A stretch of DNA of 64,000 nt from Leeia speluncae (GTDB lineage: Bacteria; Pseudomonadota; Gammaproteobacteria; Burkholderiales; Leeiaceae), in assembly GCF_020564625.1 (NCBI RefSeq), contig NZ_JAJBZT010000008.1, forward strand, positions 62,001 to 126,000, given 5' to 3'. A model generated the notes under the pieces. That model searched no databases, had not been told where the DNA came from, and saw only the letters and a program-made list of their open reading frames with translations. Positions 1 through 8,263 of the stretch are shown in pieces. Within the stretch, counting starts at the first letter, position 1. Each line of letters begins with the position of its first letter. A program made the position numbers and the translations under genes.

Positions 1-1
1 C

Positions 2-1174
2 GATTTGGTCGCTGTGCCAGATGCGGGTCCTTACAAACAAGTGGAACCTGCAATTAGCCAAGAAGATGTCGCACGTATTGAACAGCACTTGGCGCAAGCA
101 CGGCGTCCATTATTGGTGGTTGGTGGTTCTGGCTGGGATCAAACCGCGATTAACAACATGCGTGCGTTTGCTGAAGCTTACAACCTGCCGGTCGCCGCTT
201 CTTTCCGTTGCCAAGACTTTTACGACAACACCTTGCCAAATTACGTGGGCGATTTAGGTTTGGCTGCTGGTCCTCGCTTGGTACAAGCGGTAAAAGACGC
301 TGATCTACTGTTGGTGGTGGGGGCGCGTCTGGGTGAAATGACCACGGGTGGATACGCATTAGTCGATATCCCTGTGCCAAAACAGAAGTTGATTCATGTG
401 CATTTGGGCGTAGAAGAGCTTGGCCGCGTTTACCAAGCCACTTTGCCAGTGAATGCCGGTATGCGTGACTTTGCTCGTAAAATGTCGGTACTAAAACCTG
501 CCGCCTCAGTTGCTTGGGCTGAGTGGACAAAGGTATTGCGCGATGCCTACGTTGGCAATCTGGAAAGCCCAGTATCGCCAGGCAATGTACAAATGGGCCA
601 GATCATGGCGTATTTGCGTAAAACCCTACCGTCAGATGCCATTTTGACGAATGGCGCGGGTAACTACTCTGGCTGGTTACATCGTTTCTACCAGTACCGT
701 GACTATCGCTCACAACTTGGCCCAACCAATGGCTCAATGGGTTATGGTGTGCCAGCTGCAGTGGCTGCAAAGCTAACTTTCCCGAAAAAGCCAGTACTCG
801 CATTTGCGGGTGATGGTTGCTTCATGATGAATGGTCAGGAAATGGCAACTGCGGTGCAGTACGGTGCGAATGTGATCTTTATCGTCGTTAATAACGGCAT
901 GTACGGCACCATTCGTATGCACCAAGAGCGTACTTATCCAGCGCGTGTATCTGGTACAGATTTGGTGAACCCAGACTTTGCCTTGCTGGGCGCTGCTTAT
1001 GGCCTGCATAGCGAAGTGGTGGACGAGACCTCTCAATTTGCTGGCGCATTCGAGCGTTGCCAAGCGGCGGGTAAACCGGCGCTAATCGAAATTCGTATTG
1101 ACCCAGAAGCATTAACACCGCGCATGAGTCTGTCCGAAATTCGTCAAAATGCTCAGAAGTTGCAAAGCAAATAA
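2..1174 (+). CDS. Thiamine-diphosphate-dependent enzyme, acetolactate-synthase family (5' end missing)
   Basis: The reading frame is open to the left edge, so the N-terminal ThDP-binding domain and true start lie outside the window. What is visible is the central domain (about residues 20-165 of the fragment, with the nucleotide-fold LLVVGGSGWD region) and the C-terminal pyrophosphate domain with the Mg/ThDP motif GDG followed about 27 residues later by NN. The family includes acetolactate synthases, 2-oxoacid decarboxylases and glyoxylate carboligases, which I cannot tell apart from this half. The stop is 10 nt before the start of an aldehyde dehydrogenase. The pair could therefore decarboxylate a 2-oxoacid to an aldehyde and then oxidise it; this is inference. 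The TTG at position 5 is an in-frame codon, not a credible start. Confidence 0.85.
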   Translation, partial: DLVAVPDAGPYKQVEPAISQEDVARIEQHLAQARRPLLVVGGSGWDQTAINNMRAFAEAYNLPVAASFRCQDFYDNTLPNYVGDLGLAAGPRLVQAVKDADLLLVVGARLGEMTTGGYALVDIPVPKQKLIHVHLGVEELGRVYQATLPVNAGMRDFARKMSVLKPAASVAWAEWTKVLRDAYVGNLESPVSPGNVQMGQIMAYLRKTLPSDAILTNGAGNYSGWLHRFYQYRDYRSQLGPTNGSMGYGVPAAVAAKLTFPKKPVLAFAGDGCFMMNGQEMATAVQYGANVIFIVVNNGMYGTIRMHQERTYPARVSGTDLVNPDFALLGAAYGLHSEVVDETSQFAGAFERCQAAGKPALIEIRIDPEALTPRMSLSEIRQNAQKLQSK

Positions 1175-1184
1175 GGGGGCTGTC

Positions 1185-2633
1185 ATGCAATTAAAGAATC
1201 CAGATCTCCTTCGTCACCAATGCTTGATCAACGGCCAATGGCTGTCAGCTACAGAAGGGGGCGTGATTGAAGTCACTAACCCTGCGAATGGCGAGCTAGT
1301 TGGCGTGGTGCCCAAAATGGGGAAGGCGGAAACAGCTGTCGCCATTGAAGGGGCGAACGTCGCCTTCCAAGCATGGCGAGAATACACCGCGAAAGAGCGT
1401 GGTACCTTGCTGCGCAAATGGTTTGATCTGATTATGGCAAATCAGGCTGATTTGGCGCTGATCATGACTATCGAGCAAGGTAAACCGCTTGCCGAATCGA
1501 TGGGTGAAATCGCATTTGCCGCTGCTTATGTGGATTGGTTCGCCGAAGAAGGCAAGCGCGTGTATGGTGACTTGATCCCTGCAACGCAACGCAATCGCCA
1601 ATTGGTCGTGATGAAAGAGCCAGTGGGTGTTTGTGCGGCGGTAACACCGTGGAACTTCCCGGCCGCCATGATTACCCGTAAAGCTGCGCCAGCATTGGCT
1701 GCAGGTTGTACGATTGTGATTAAGCCTGCTTCACAAACCCCGTTCTCTGCATTAGCGCTTTGTTACTTGGCAGAGCAGGCAGGGATTCCGGCTGGTGTAA
1801 TTAACGTCGTTACGGGCGATTCTGGTGCCATCGGTACAGAGTTAAGTACCAATCCAACTGTTCGTAAACTCTCGTTCACAGGGTCTACTTCTGTTGGTAT
1901 CAAACTAATGGAGCAATCTGCTTCTACCGTGAAAAAAGTCACGATGGAACTGGGTGGCAATGCACCATTTATCGTGTTTAACGATGCCGATCTAGATGCT
2001 GCGGTCGAAGGCGCAATTGTTTCTAAATTCCGCAACTCTGGTCAGACTTGTGTTTGTGCCAACCGGATTTTGGTACAAGAGGGCGTTTACGAAGAGTTCA
2101 TCAAGCGTTTTACCATTGCGGTGAATGCATTGAAGCTTGGTAACGGGATGGAGCCTGGTGTGACCAGTGGCCCAGTCATTGATGCGAAGGCCGTGAAATT
2201 TATGACTGCCTTGGTGGATGATGCCAAAGCGAAAGGGGGCAAGATTGTTGCAGGTGGTAAGGTGGGTGATCTGCCGGGCACTTTCTTTGAGCCAACACTA
2301 GTTGCCTATGCGAGTGAGGACATGCGCGTCGCCAAAGAAGAAATCTTTGGTCCTATTGCGCCGGTGTTTGCTTTTAAAGACGAGGCAGATGCAATTCGTC
2401 TAGCTAACGATACCGAATACGGCTTGGCGTGCTACTTGTACACCAACGACAATAAGCGTATCTGGAAAATGTCTTCCAAGCTCGAATACGGCATGGTGGG
2501 GATCAACGTTAGCTTGGTTGCGACGGAAGTCGCCCCATTTGGTGGTATGAAAGCCTCTGGCGTGGGTAGGGAAGGGTCCAAGTACGGGATTGATGATTAC
2601 TTGGAAATCAAATACCTGTGTATTGAGACGTGA
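1185..2633 (+). CDS. gabD: NAD(P)-dependent succinate-semialdehyde dehydrogenase-like aldehyde dehydrogenase
   Basis: The 482-residue product has the length and layout of GabD and should oxidise succinate semialdehyde or a similar omega-carboxy aldehyde to the acid. Visible active-site elements are the oxyanion Asn in TPWNFP (about residue 156), the general base Glu255 in MELGG and the catalytic Cys289 in NSGQTCVCAN. The second Cys two residues after the nucleophile is the arrangement seen in GabD-type enzymes. I chose ATG 1185 because an AAGGGGG Shine-Dalgarno sits just upstream; an in-frame ATG at 1149 lies inside the previous gene. It is co-transcribed with the ThDP enzyme and ends at a strong bidirectional terminator. 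The exact substrate is not proven by sequence. Confidence 0.85.
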   Translation: MQLKNPDLLRHQCLINGQWLSATEGGVIEVTNPANGELVGVVPKMGKAETAVAIEGANVAFQAWREYTAKERGTLLRKWFDLIMANQADLALIMTIEQGKPLAESMGEIAFAAAYVDWFAEEGKRVYGDLIPATQRNRQLVVMKEPVGVCAAVTPWNFPAAMITRKAAPALAAGCTIVIKPASQTPFSALALCYLAEQAGIPAGVINVVTGDSGAIGTELSTNPTVRKLSFTGSTSVGIKLMEQSASTVKKVTMELGGNAPFIVFNDADLDAAVEGAIVSKFRNSGQTCVCANRILVQEGVYEEFIKRFTIAVNALKLGNGMEPGVTSGPVIDAKAVKFMTALVDDAKAKGGKIVAGGKVGDLPGTFFEPTLVAYASEDMRVAKEEIFGPIAPVFAFKDEADAIRLANDTEYGLACYLYTNDNKRIWKMSSKLEYGMVGINVSLVATEVAPFGGMKASGVGREGSKYGIDDYLEIKYLCIET

Positions 2634-2665
2634 TCACTAGTCTTAGCCTTGACTGCTAGTCACAA

Positions 2666-2700
2666 AAAAGGACGCCAGATCATGTATCTGGCGTCCTTTT
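2666..2700. terminator. Bidirectional terminator between convergent genes
   Basis: A perfect 15-bp stem (arms 2666-2680 and 2686-2700, loop CATGT) carries an A-run on the left and a T-run on the right. It can end both the gabD-like operon on the plus strand and the FadR-type regulator on the minus strand. Confidence 0.9.
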
Positions 2701-2722
2701 GGGTTTTTTGCAAGTCAACAGT

Positions 2723-3472
2723 TTAGTCGTTATCTGCAGCATCCGCTTGTGTTGCAGGGTTCAGAATGCGGCGGTAGCGTGTCAGGTTTTCTTCTAAATG
2801 TTTACGCAACATTTGGCGAGCACGGGTCGCGTCACCTTCTGTAATCGCGGATAAAATCGCACCATGTTCACGTGCAATTTTCTTGATATGCGATTGTCTA
2901 CTTTGCCCACCAGATTTGGTATGTTTTAGACGCAAATCGAGAATAATGTCTTTCCCAATCGCTTCTAGAAAGTGGGGGAATTGCGGGTTGTTCGTGGCTT
3001 TGGCAATGGCTAAGTGAAACGCAAAGTCGGCTTCAGCTTCTGCATCTACATCTTTACCATCTAATGCATTAAAACGATCAAATGCTGCTGTAATTTCAGA
3101 CAATGTTTGCGGAGTACGGCGTTCGGCGGCTAGTGCAACGGCTTCATTCTCTACGCCGACACGTAACTCTAGTACTTGTAACGCAACGCGAACATCATCC
3201 CCAGCATTGGAAACACTGATGTCAATTTTTTTGGTGTCACGCTCACAAACAAAAACACCAACACCTTGCTTAGAGATTAATTGACCACCTAGCCGTAAAG
3301 ATGCGACAGCTTCGCGAATCACTGTGCGGCTCACCCCAAATTCAATGCCTAAGTCTTTTTCTGACGGTAGTTTATCTCCGGCAGGGTACATTCCATTGTC
3401 AATGCGCTTGGTAATTTCTTCAATAACAATCTGCGTTAGGTTTCCGCGACGGGCCTTGATCGCTTCTGTCAT
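2723..3472 (-). CDS. FadR-subfamily GntR transcriptional regulator
   Basis: This is a 249-residue DNA-binding regulator. The N-terminal winged helix (about residues 10-80) shows the GntR signature, with LPSEKDLGIEFGVSRTVIREA spanning the recognition helix. The C-terminal part (about 95-235) is an all-helical FCD ligand-binding domain with the usual Asp and His residues for a metal-bound carboxylate effector. A GGGAG Shine-Dalgarno precedes the ATG at 3472. It is convergent with the gabD-like operon and divergent from the binding-protein gene at 3802. The intergenic region has a good match to the FadR-subfamily operator, so it probably regulates itself and the binding protein. The effector is unknown. 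Confidence 0.88.
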   Translation of the reverse strand: MTEAIKARRGNLTQIVIEEITKRIDNGMYPAGDKLPSEKDLGIEFGVSRTVIREAVASLRLGGQLISKQGVGVFVCERDTKKIDISVSNAGDDVRVALQVLELRVGVENEAVALAAERRTPQTLSEITAAFDRFNALDGKDVDAEAEADFAFHLAIAKATNNPQFPHFLEAIGKDIILDLRLKHTKSGGQSRQSHIKKIAREHGAILSAITEGDATRARQMLRKHLEENLTRYRRILNPATQADAADND

Positions 3473-3801
3473 ATTTTTACTCCCAGTAGGTACAGAGATA
3501 CCTGCTTTTCTATTTGTATATTCCCGTTAGATTTAGCTGGCAAACTATTTTTTTAAATTCATTAGTATGTTATCACATGTATTATGAATTGGTATGACAA
3601 GATATCAACTTGCTGAAATATAAAGGTTTTAACTTGTATCTTCATATTTTTGTAACTTGTCTTTATTAGCAAATGCTTTATTGACACATAAATGATGTCT
3701 GTTATCATACAACATACATGCACATCGTATGGATTGGATAGCGACTTCATTAATGTCGCTGTTTTTTGATGAAACTCGATACTTTCGTTATGGAGAGAGT
3801 G
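3473..3801. promoter_or_regulatory. Divergent intergenic regulatory region
   Basis: This AT-rich 329-bp region separates the GntR regulator from the binding-protein gene. It contains TTGACA (3681-3686) and TATCAT (3703-3708) spaced by 16 bp, a plausible sigma-70 promoter for the plus-strand gene. It also contains the candidate operators listed separately. I see no coding gene in it. Confidence 0.6.
3589..3600. promoter_or_regulatory. Candidate FadR-family operator
   Basis: TTGGTATGACAA contains an exact match to the FadR-subfamily consensus TnGTnnnACnA (3590-3600). A second copy with one mismatch (TTGTATGATAA, read on the minus strand at about 3701-3712) overlaps the proposed -10 box of the plus-strand promoter. 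That is where a repressor would block transcription. Confidence 0.55.
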
Positions 3802-4947
3802 ATGCGTAGTAAGTTCTCAAAATCAGCTGTTGTAGCGTGCCTGTTATCTGCAGGTGTGATGTCTCATGCATTGGCAGAAGATCTAACCGTCAAAATCGGT
3901 TTTGCCGCGCCATTGTCAGGCCCATCTGCTCACCAAGGTGCGGATGTTCAGCACGGTGTAGAAATTGCCTTGGCAGAAGCAAATGCAAAAAAAATTAAGT
4001 TAGATGGTAAAACTGCTAAGTTTGTTTTGGTCGCGTTAGATGACGCGGGTGATCCTAAAACAGCAACTCAGGTTGCCCAGCGTTTGGTGGATGAAAAAGT
4101 ATCTGTAGTAATTGGTCACTACAATTCTGGTGCAAGTATTCCCGCTTCTAAGATTTATGCAGAAGCAGGTATTCCTCAGATTTCTCCTTCTTCTACCAAC
4201 CCAGCTCTAACTAATCAAGGTATCAAAACTGTATTCCGTACAGTAAATGATGACTCTGCACTGGGTCGTTATGCCGGTTCATACTTGGTTAAAAACCTGA
4301 AGGCGAAAAAAGTAGCGGTGATTGATGATCGTACTGCTTACGGACAAGGTTTGGCTGATGAAGTGGTAAAAGCGGTGAAGGCAGCGGGTGGTGCAGTTTC
4401 TGTACGTGAGTTTACGAACGATAAATCAACTGATTTCAACGCGATTTTGACTTCTATTAAAGCGTCTAAACCAGATGCATTGTTCTTTGCGGGCCTAGAT
4501 TATCAAGCAGCGCCAATGGCAAAGCAGATGAAAAACTTGGGTGTTGCTATTCCATTCATGAACATTGGTAACTTGCCAAACGATGACTTCGTAAAAATGG
4601 CAGGTGATGCAGCAGAGAATATGTACGCTTGGAACTATGGTTTGCCATTGCAAAACATGCCTAGAGGTGCAAAATTTGATAAGCAGTTGAAAGACAAGTA
4701 TGGCGTAGGTGTGATCCAGTCTTCTCCTGCTGCTTATGATGCAACTTGGGCCGCAATTACTGCGATGCAAAAAGCAGGTACAGCTAATCCGGCTAAATAT
4801 TTGGGCGCATTGAAGTCTGTTACTTTTGATGGCATCACAGGCAAGATTCAGTTTGATGCAAAAGGCGATTTGACAGCTCCCGCAGCAACCATTTTCCAGT
4901 TTAAGTCTGGCAAGTGGAATACGCTTGAAGTAAAGCGCGGAATTTAA
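3802..4947 (+). CDS. Periplasmic branched-chain-amino-acid-type ABC binding protein (orphan)
   Basis: This is a 381-residue Leu/Ile/Val-binding-protein family member (type I periplasmic fold). ATG 3802 was chosen because GGAGAG precedes it and it gives a clean signal peptide ending ALA before EDLTVKIG. Family hallmarks are PLSGPSAHQG near the N-terminus, the ligand-loop region GHYNSGASIPASKIY and IDDRTAYGQGLADEV. It would deliver an amino acid or related carboxylate to an inner-membrane ABC permease, but no permease or ATPase gene is adjacent. A close paralog lies at 10843, also orphan. A hairpin terminator follows directly, so it is probably monocistronic. Promoter context suggests control by the neighbouring GntR regulator. 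Confidence 0.9.
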   Translation: MRSKFSKSAVVACLLSAGVMSHALAEDLTVKIGFAAPLSGPSAHQGADVQHGVEIALAEANAKKIKLDGKTAKFVLVALDDAGDPKTATQVAQRLVDEKVSVVIGHYNSGASIPASKIYAEAGIPQISPSSTNPALTNQGIKTVFRTVNDDSALGRYAGSYLVKNLKAKKVAVIDDRTAYGQGLADEVVKAVKAAGGAVSVREFTNDKSTDFNAILTSIKASKPDALFFAGLDYQAAPMAKQMKNLGVAIPFMNIGNLPNDDFVKMAGDAAENMYAWNYGLPLQNMPRGAKFDKQLKDKYGVGVIQSSPAAYDATWAAITAMQKAGTANPAKYLGALKSVTFDGITGKIQFDAKGDLTAPAATIFQFKSGKWNTLEVKRGI

Positions 4948-4976
4948 TTTCCGAACCCTCTCCTTATACTCTGTTG

Positions 4977-5007
4977 AGCCACATGCAATTTGCATGTGGC
5001 TTTTTTT
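4977..5007 (+). terminator. Rho-independent terminator
   Basis: A 10-bp stem AGCCACATGC / GCATGTGGCT with loop AATTT (arms 4977-4986 and 4992-5001) is followed by a run of T. It ends the binding-protein transcript. Confidence 0.88.
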
Positions 5008-5116
5008 ATTTTTAAATTATTCATTCCATATTGGAATCAATATGAGAATTTATGTCGCTTTTAAACCGCATGTGAATGTATAAAATAAGAAAAAAATTCA
5101 ACTTACTAGGCAATGT

Positions 5117-6412
5117 ATGAAGAAAAATTTAGTGGTAATCGGTGGGGGTGTAGCTGGACTTTCTTTGGCGACGAAAGCAGCAAAAGTTTTTCAAAAAGAC
5201 TTCAATATTATCTTAATAGATAAAGCACGTTCTCATATCTGGAAACCGGTTTTACACCAGATCGCGGCTGGTAGTCTTAATCCAGCTAAAGAGGGGATGG
5301 ATTATGTCGTACAGGCAAAATGGCATGGTTTCAAGTTTTGTCTGGGCGCCGTTTCTAGGGTCAATACAGAAAATAAAAAAGTAGTGATTGATCCGCTTTT
5401 AGATGACGAACAAAACGTCATTATTCCAGAGCGTGAAATTGCCTATGATTATTTGATTGTCGCAGCAGGTAGCCAAACCAATGATTTTTCTACCCCCGGT
5501 GTGCAAGAACATGCCATTTGTTTGAATTCAATTAAAGAAGCGACGGTACTGCATCAGCGCCTTGTTAATAACATTATTCGTGCGTCTACAGAGAAAGAAA
5601 AGCTAGGCAAAAGTGCGGTGAAAGTCGTGATTATTGGTGGTGGTGCGACTGGGGTAGAGTTAGCGGCAGAAATTCGCGACACTATTTCAGAGTTAACTAG
5701 TTATGGCCGAGAAAAGATTGATGCATTTAACGAGGTAAAAATTCAAATTATTGAAGCAGGTAACCGAATTTTGCAGCATCTTCCCGAAAAGCTCTCTACT
5801 GATGTATTCGAAAAGCTTCGTTTAATGAATGTGACGGTGCAAACATCTACTGCGGTAAAGTCTGTCTCTGCGCGTTCATTAGAAACCAGTGAAGGTACGA
5901 TTGATAATATCGATATCATTGTTTGGGCTGCGGGTGTGAAAGCTCCTCAGTTTCTTAAAAATATCTCTGGTGTCACCACCAACCGAATTAACCAAATACC
6001 TGTTCACCCCACACTACAGTCGATTGATGATCCTTCTATTTTTGTTCTAGGGGATTCTGCTGCTTGTGTGTTAGACGGAAAACCCGTGCCAGCCCGTGCG
6101 CAAGCGGCCACTCAGCAAGTGCCGTTAATGATGAAAAACCTGCGCTTACTACTAAAAGATCGTCCGTTGCAGTCTTTTGTTTATAAAGATTACGGCTCGA
6201 TCATTGCTGTTGGCCGTTCTGCAACGCTGGGTAGTTTGAATCGAATCAATCCGCGTAGCCAATTGCCCGTTTATGGGCGCTTTGCCAAGTTGATTTATGT
6301 AACGAACTACATCAAGCATCTCGTCTATGTTGGTGGTACTTACAAAACCATTCTTAAAGTGCTGGGTAAATTCATTGACCGAAAAATTCACCCATCCGTC
6401 AAAGTTCACTAA
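5117..6412 (+). CDS. ndh: Type II NADH dehydrogenase-like FAD oxidoreductase
   Basis: The 431-residue protein has the two-dinucleotide-binding fold of NDH-2. The FAD motif GGGVAGLS is at residues 8-15, the NADH motif GGGATGVELAAE at about 174-185, and the late FAD-binding motif FVLGDSAAC at about 307-315. The C-terminal segment after residue 385 is basic and amphipathic (IKHLVYVGGTYKTILK), as expected for membrane attachment. It should transfer electrons from NADH to quinone at the cytoplasmic face without pumping protons. It stands between two solute-binding-protein genes with its own upstream region of about 110 bp. A related sulfide:quinone reductase is less likely because the cysteine pair typical of that family is not seen. 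Confidence 0.85.
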   Translation: MKKNLVVIGGGVAGLSLATKAAKVFQKDFNIILIDKARSHIWKPVLHQIAAGSLNPAKEGMDYVVQAKWHGFKFCLGAVSRVNTENKKVVIDPLLDDEQNVIIPEREIAYDYLIVAAGSQTNDFSTPGVQEHAICLNSIKEATVLHQRLVNNIIRASTEKEKLGKSAVKVVIIGGGATGVELAAEIRDTISELTSYGREKIDAFNEVKIQIIEAGNRILQHLPEKLSTDVFEKLRLMNVTVQTSTAVKSVSARSLETSEGTIDNIDIIVWAAGVKAPQFLKNISGVTTNRINQIPVHPTLQSIDDPSIFVLGDSAACVLDGKPVPARAQAATQQVPLMMKNLRLLLKDRPLQSFVYKDYGSIIAVGRSATLGSLNRINPRSQLPVYGRFAKLIYVTNYIKHLVYVGGTYKTILKVLGKFIDRKIHPSVKVH

Positions 6413-6428
6413 TTCTTGAAAGTTAATC

Positions 6429-7187
6429 ATGAAGTTGTTGTTCAAGCTGGGCATGCTAGCCGGTGTCCTCTGTAGCGCATTGCATGCAGAAACCTTAAAA
6501 ATTGCTATCCAAGGAGCACTCCCTCCGTATGATTATATGGAGGGAGGCAAAATGAAGGGGTTTAATGTAGACATTACCAACGCCCTTTGTATGGAAATGA
6601 AAGTCACTTGCCAGATTGTGAAAACCCCATGGGAAAACATTATTCCTAATGTGGCAGCCGGCAAAGTAGATGCTGCTATTTCTACGGTGACGATTACAGA
6701 GGAGCGCAAGAAAATTGTGGCCTTCACCGATAAATATGCGCAGACCCCAGGCAGTTTTGTCGCCAAGAAAGGGAAGTTTTTATCGGTGTATATCACTAAT
6801 CTTGATTTACAAAATAAAGTGATTGGTTATCAGGCAGGCACGACTTACGCCAATCTTATCAAAGGTCGATATCCTCAAATTAAGAGTATTGGCTATCCGT
6901 CTACCGACAAAATGTACGAAGCTTTGGTTGCCGGGGAAATTGATATTGCCATCAATGACATGGTCTCTTCTTACGATGGTTTCTTGCAATCCCCGGCTGG
7001 TAAAGGTTATGAATTGGTTGGCTCTCCGATCCGAGATAGTAAATATATGGGCACGGGGGAAGGTATTGTGGTGAGGTTGGGAAATCAAGCCTTGGTTGGT
7101 CGATTTAACAAAGCCATTGCGACGATTCGGCAAAATAGGGTTTACGATCAAATAATGAACAAATACTTTATATTCAATATATATTGA
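6429..7187 (+). CDS. Periplasmic polar-amino-acid-type solute-binding protein (family 3)
   Basis: The 252-residue protein has a signal peptide (hydrophobic residues 4-18, cleavage after LHA before ETLKIA). The mature part follows the SBP_bac_3 pattern: PPYDYMEGGKMKGFNVDI for the first lobe, AISTVTITEERKKIVAFTDKY at the hinge region, and GYQAGTTYANLI for the second lobe. The family binds polar amino acids or opines for ABC import, and a few members act in signalling. No ABC permease gene is nearby. The ATG lies only 16 nt after the NADH dehydrogenase stop, so the two may share a transcript, and a hairpin follows. Confidence 0.85.
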   Translation: MKLLFKLGMLAGVLCSALHAETLKIAIQGALPPYDYMEGGKMKGFNVDITNALCMEMKVTCQIVKTPWENIIPNVAAGKVDAAISTVTITEERKKIVAFTDKYAQTPGSFVAKKGKFLSVYITNLDLQNKVIGYQAGTTYANLIKGRYPQIKSIGYPSTDKMYEALVAGEIDIAINDMVSSYDGFLQSPAGKGYELVGSPIRDSKYMGTGEGIVVRLGNQALVGRFNKAIATIRQNRVYDQIMNKYFIFNIY

Positions 7188-7222
7188 TACAAAATATTTG
7201 TATGCAATTTTATTTTTCTGAA

Positions 7223-7255
7223 AAAAGGGGGCGATTCATGACATCACTCCCTTTT
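7223..7255. terminator. Likely bidirectional terminator hairpin
   Basis: Arms 7223-7235 and 7243-7255 pair over 13 positions with one wobble and one mismatch, loop TCATGAC, flanked by A-rich and T-rich ends. It lies between convergent genes ending at 7187 and 7282. Confidence 0.6.
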
Positions 7256-7281
7256 CTCCATCTTACATTGCGTCTTAACAC

Positions 7282-7950
7282 TTAAAACAAACTGAAGTTG
7301 CTCGATGCTGGGGCTACTTTGGCTTTGGGCGAATAAAACGCCTGCATGTCAGTGGCAGGGAAGTCTCTAATAAAACTCCGCGCTTCATCGGGGTGTCTGC
7401 AAGACAACCAGGCATCGTATTCTTCTGGTCTGACTACCACCAAACTTCGCTTTTCATCATCTGGTTTATGCATCCGCTTCATCAGCGGGTGGTGGTCTGC
7501 ATTCATGGTGATTTGGGTAAAGGCATGGCTAATTAGCCCGGTGTCGTCTTGCCATGTGCGCCAAAGCCCCGCCACGGCAAACGGTTTGTCATCTGCCATT
7601 TTAATTTGCCAGCGTTCAGCCTTGCCAGATTCATAGCATGGCTCAAAAAAACCGAGCATGGGAACAAGGCAAAGTTGCAGGTTTTGCCATGCATAACGGT
7701 ATGATTTTAACTCACCAATTGTTTCAGCCCGTGCGTTCATCGTCGATAAGCGCACCCCCTTGGGGAGATGAGCTTTAGGCACCATTCCGTAACTAGCCAA
7801 CACTGCTTCTGGCTGATTGTTCGTGCTTAAAATAATTGGCGCAGCATAGTCTTGCCACGTTTCTGCTGGCCAAGTATCAGGCGCAGCTAACTTCACTTTA
7901 AAGTGCTGCTGGAGTTGCTCGGCAGAAGGGGGAATAAAATTTATGCACAT
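7282..7950 (-). CDS. SRAP (SOS response-associated peptidase, HMCES/YedK family) protein
   Basis: The 222-residue protein fits the SRAP family, which caps abasic sites in single-stranded DNA through a thiazolidine link to Cys2. Cys2 follows the initiator Met (MCINF rather than the usual MCGR). The conserved Asn/Arg motif is seen as STMNARAET, the catalytic Glu as GFFEPCYE, and a His in RMHKPDDEKR at the position of the family His. The C-terminal AFYSPKAKVAP fits the family end. The Gly and Arg after Cys2 are replaced and the region around the His is divergent, so this is an outlying member. No clear Shine-Dalgarno precedes the ATG. It may belong with umuDC at 12 kb as another DNA-damage gene, but no LexA site was seen upstream. 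Confidence 0.8.
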   Translation of the reverse strand: MCINFIPPSAEQLQQHFKVKLAAPDTWPAETWQDYAAPIILSTNNQPEAVLASYGMVPKAHLPKGVRLSTMNARAETIGELKSYRYAWQNLQLCLVPMLGFFEPCYESGKAERWQIKMADDKPFAVAGLWRTWQDDTGLISHAFTQITMNADHHPLMKRMHKPDDEKRSLVVVRPEEYDAWLSCRHPDEARSFIRDFPATDMQAFYSPKAKVAPASSNFSLF

Positions 7951-8263
7951 AACTAAACAATGAGATGAATGAATGCGTGCCAGATTAGATGACTAAGTCC
8001 AGGATTAGTTTGCCACCTGTGTATCGACAATGCCGTTGCTGGTTAGTGAATTGTAATAGACATTTTTGCTGGCATTCATCTATTTTTGATGAGTGAAGGC
8101 ATTAAAAGTGGATAGCTAGTGATATGTAAAATAAAGGAATGGTCTTTTTAGGTCAAAACGCGAAGCATTTGCCGGTTTAGGTGTATTGTAAAATGAATTT
8201 TTGATTAGGCTTGATGGTCATGGCATTGTTGATTTAGCCATGCTTATCCATCTATAGAAATGA
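7951..8263. other. Intergenic region between divergent SRAP and LysR genes
   Basis: This 313-bp stretch has no credible coding gene. I found no strong palindrome or consensus promoter pair; it must hold the promoters of both flanking genes. Confidence 0.5.

Noticed and set aside
4495..4995. 166-codon frame on the minus strand opposite the binding-protein gene
   Set aside because: It lies opposite a well-supported gene and through its terminator; low-complexity antisense frame without a start signal.
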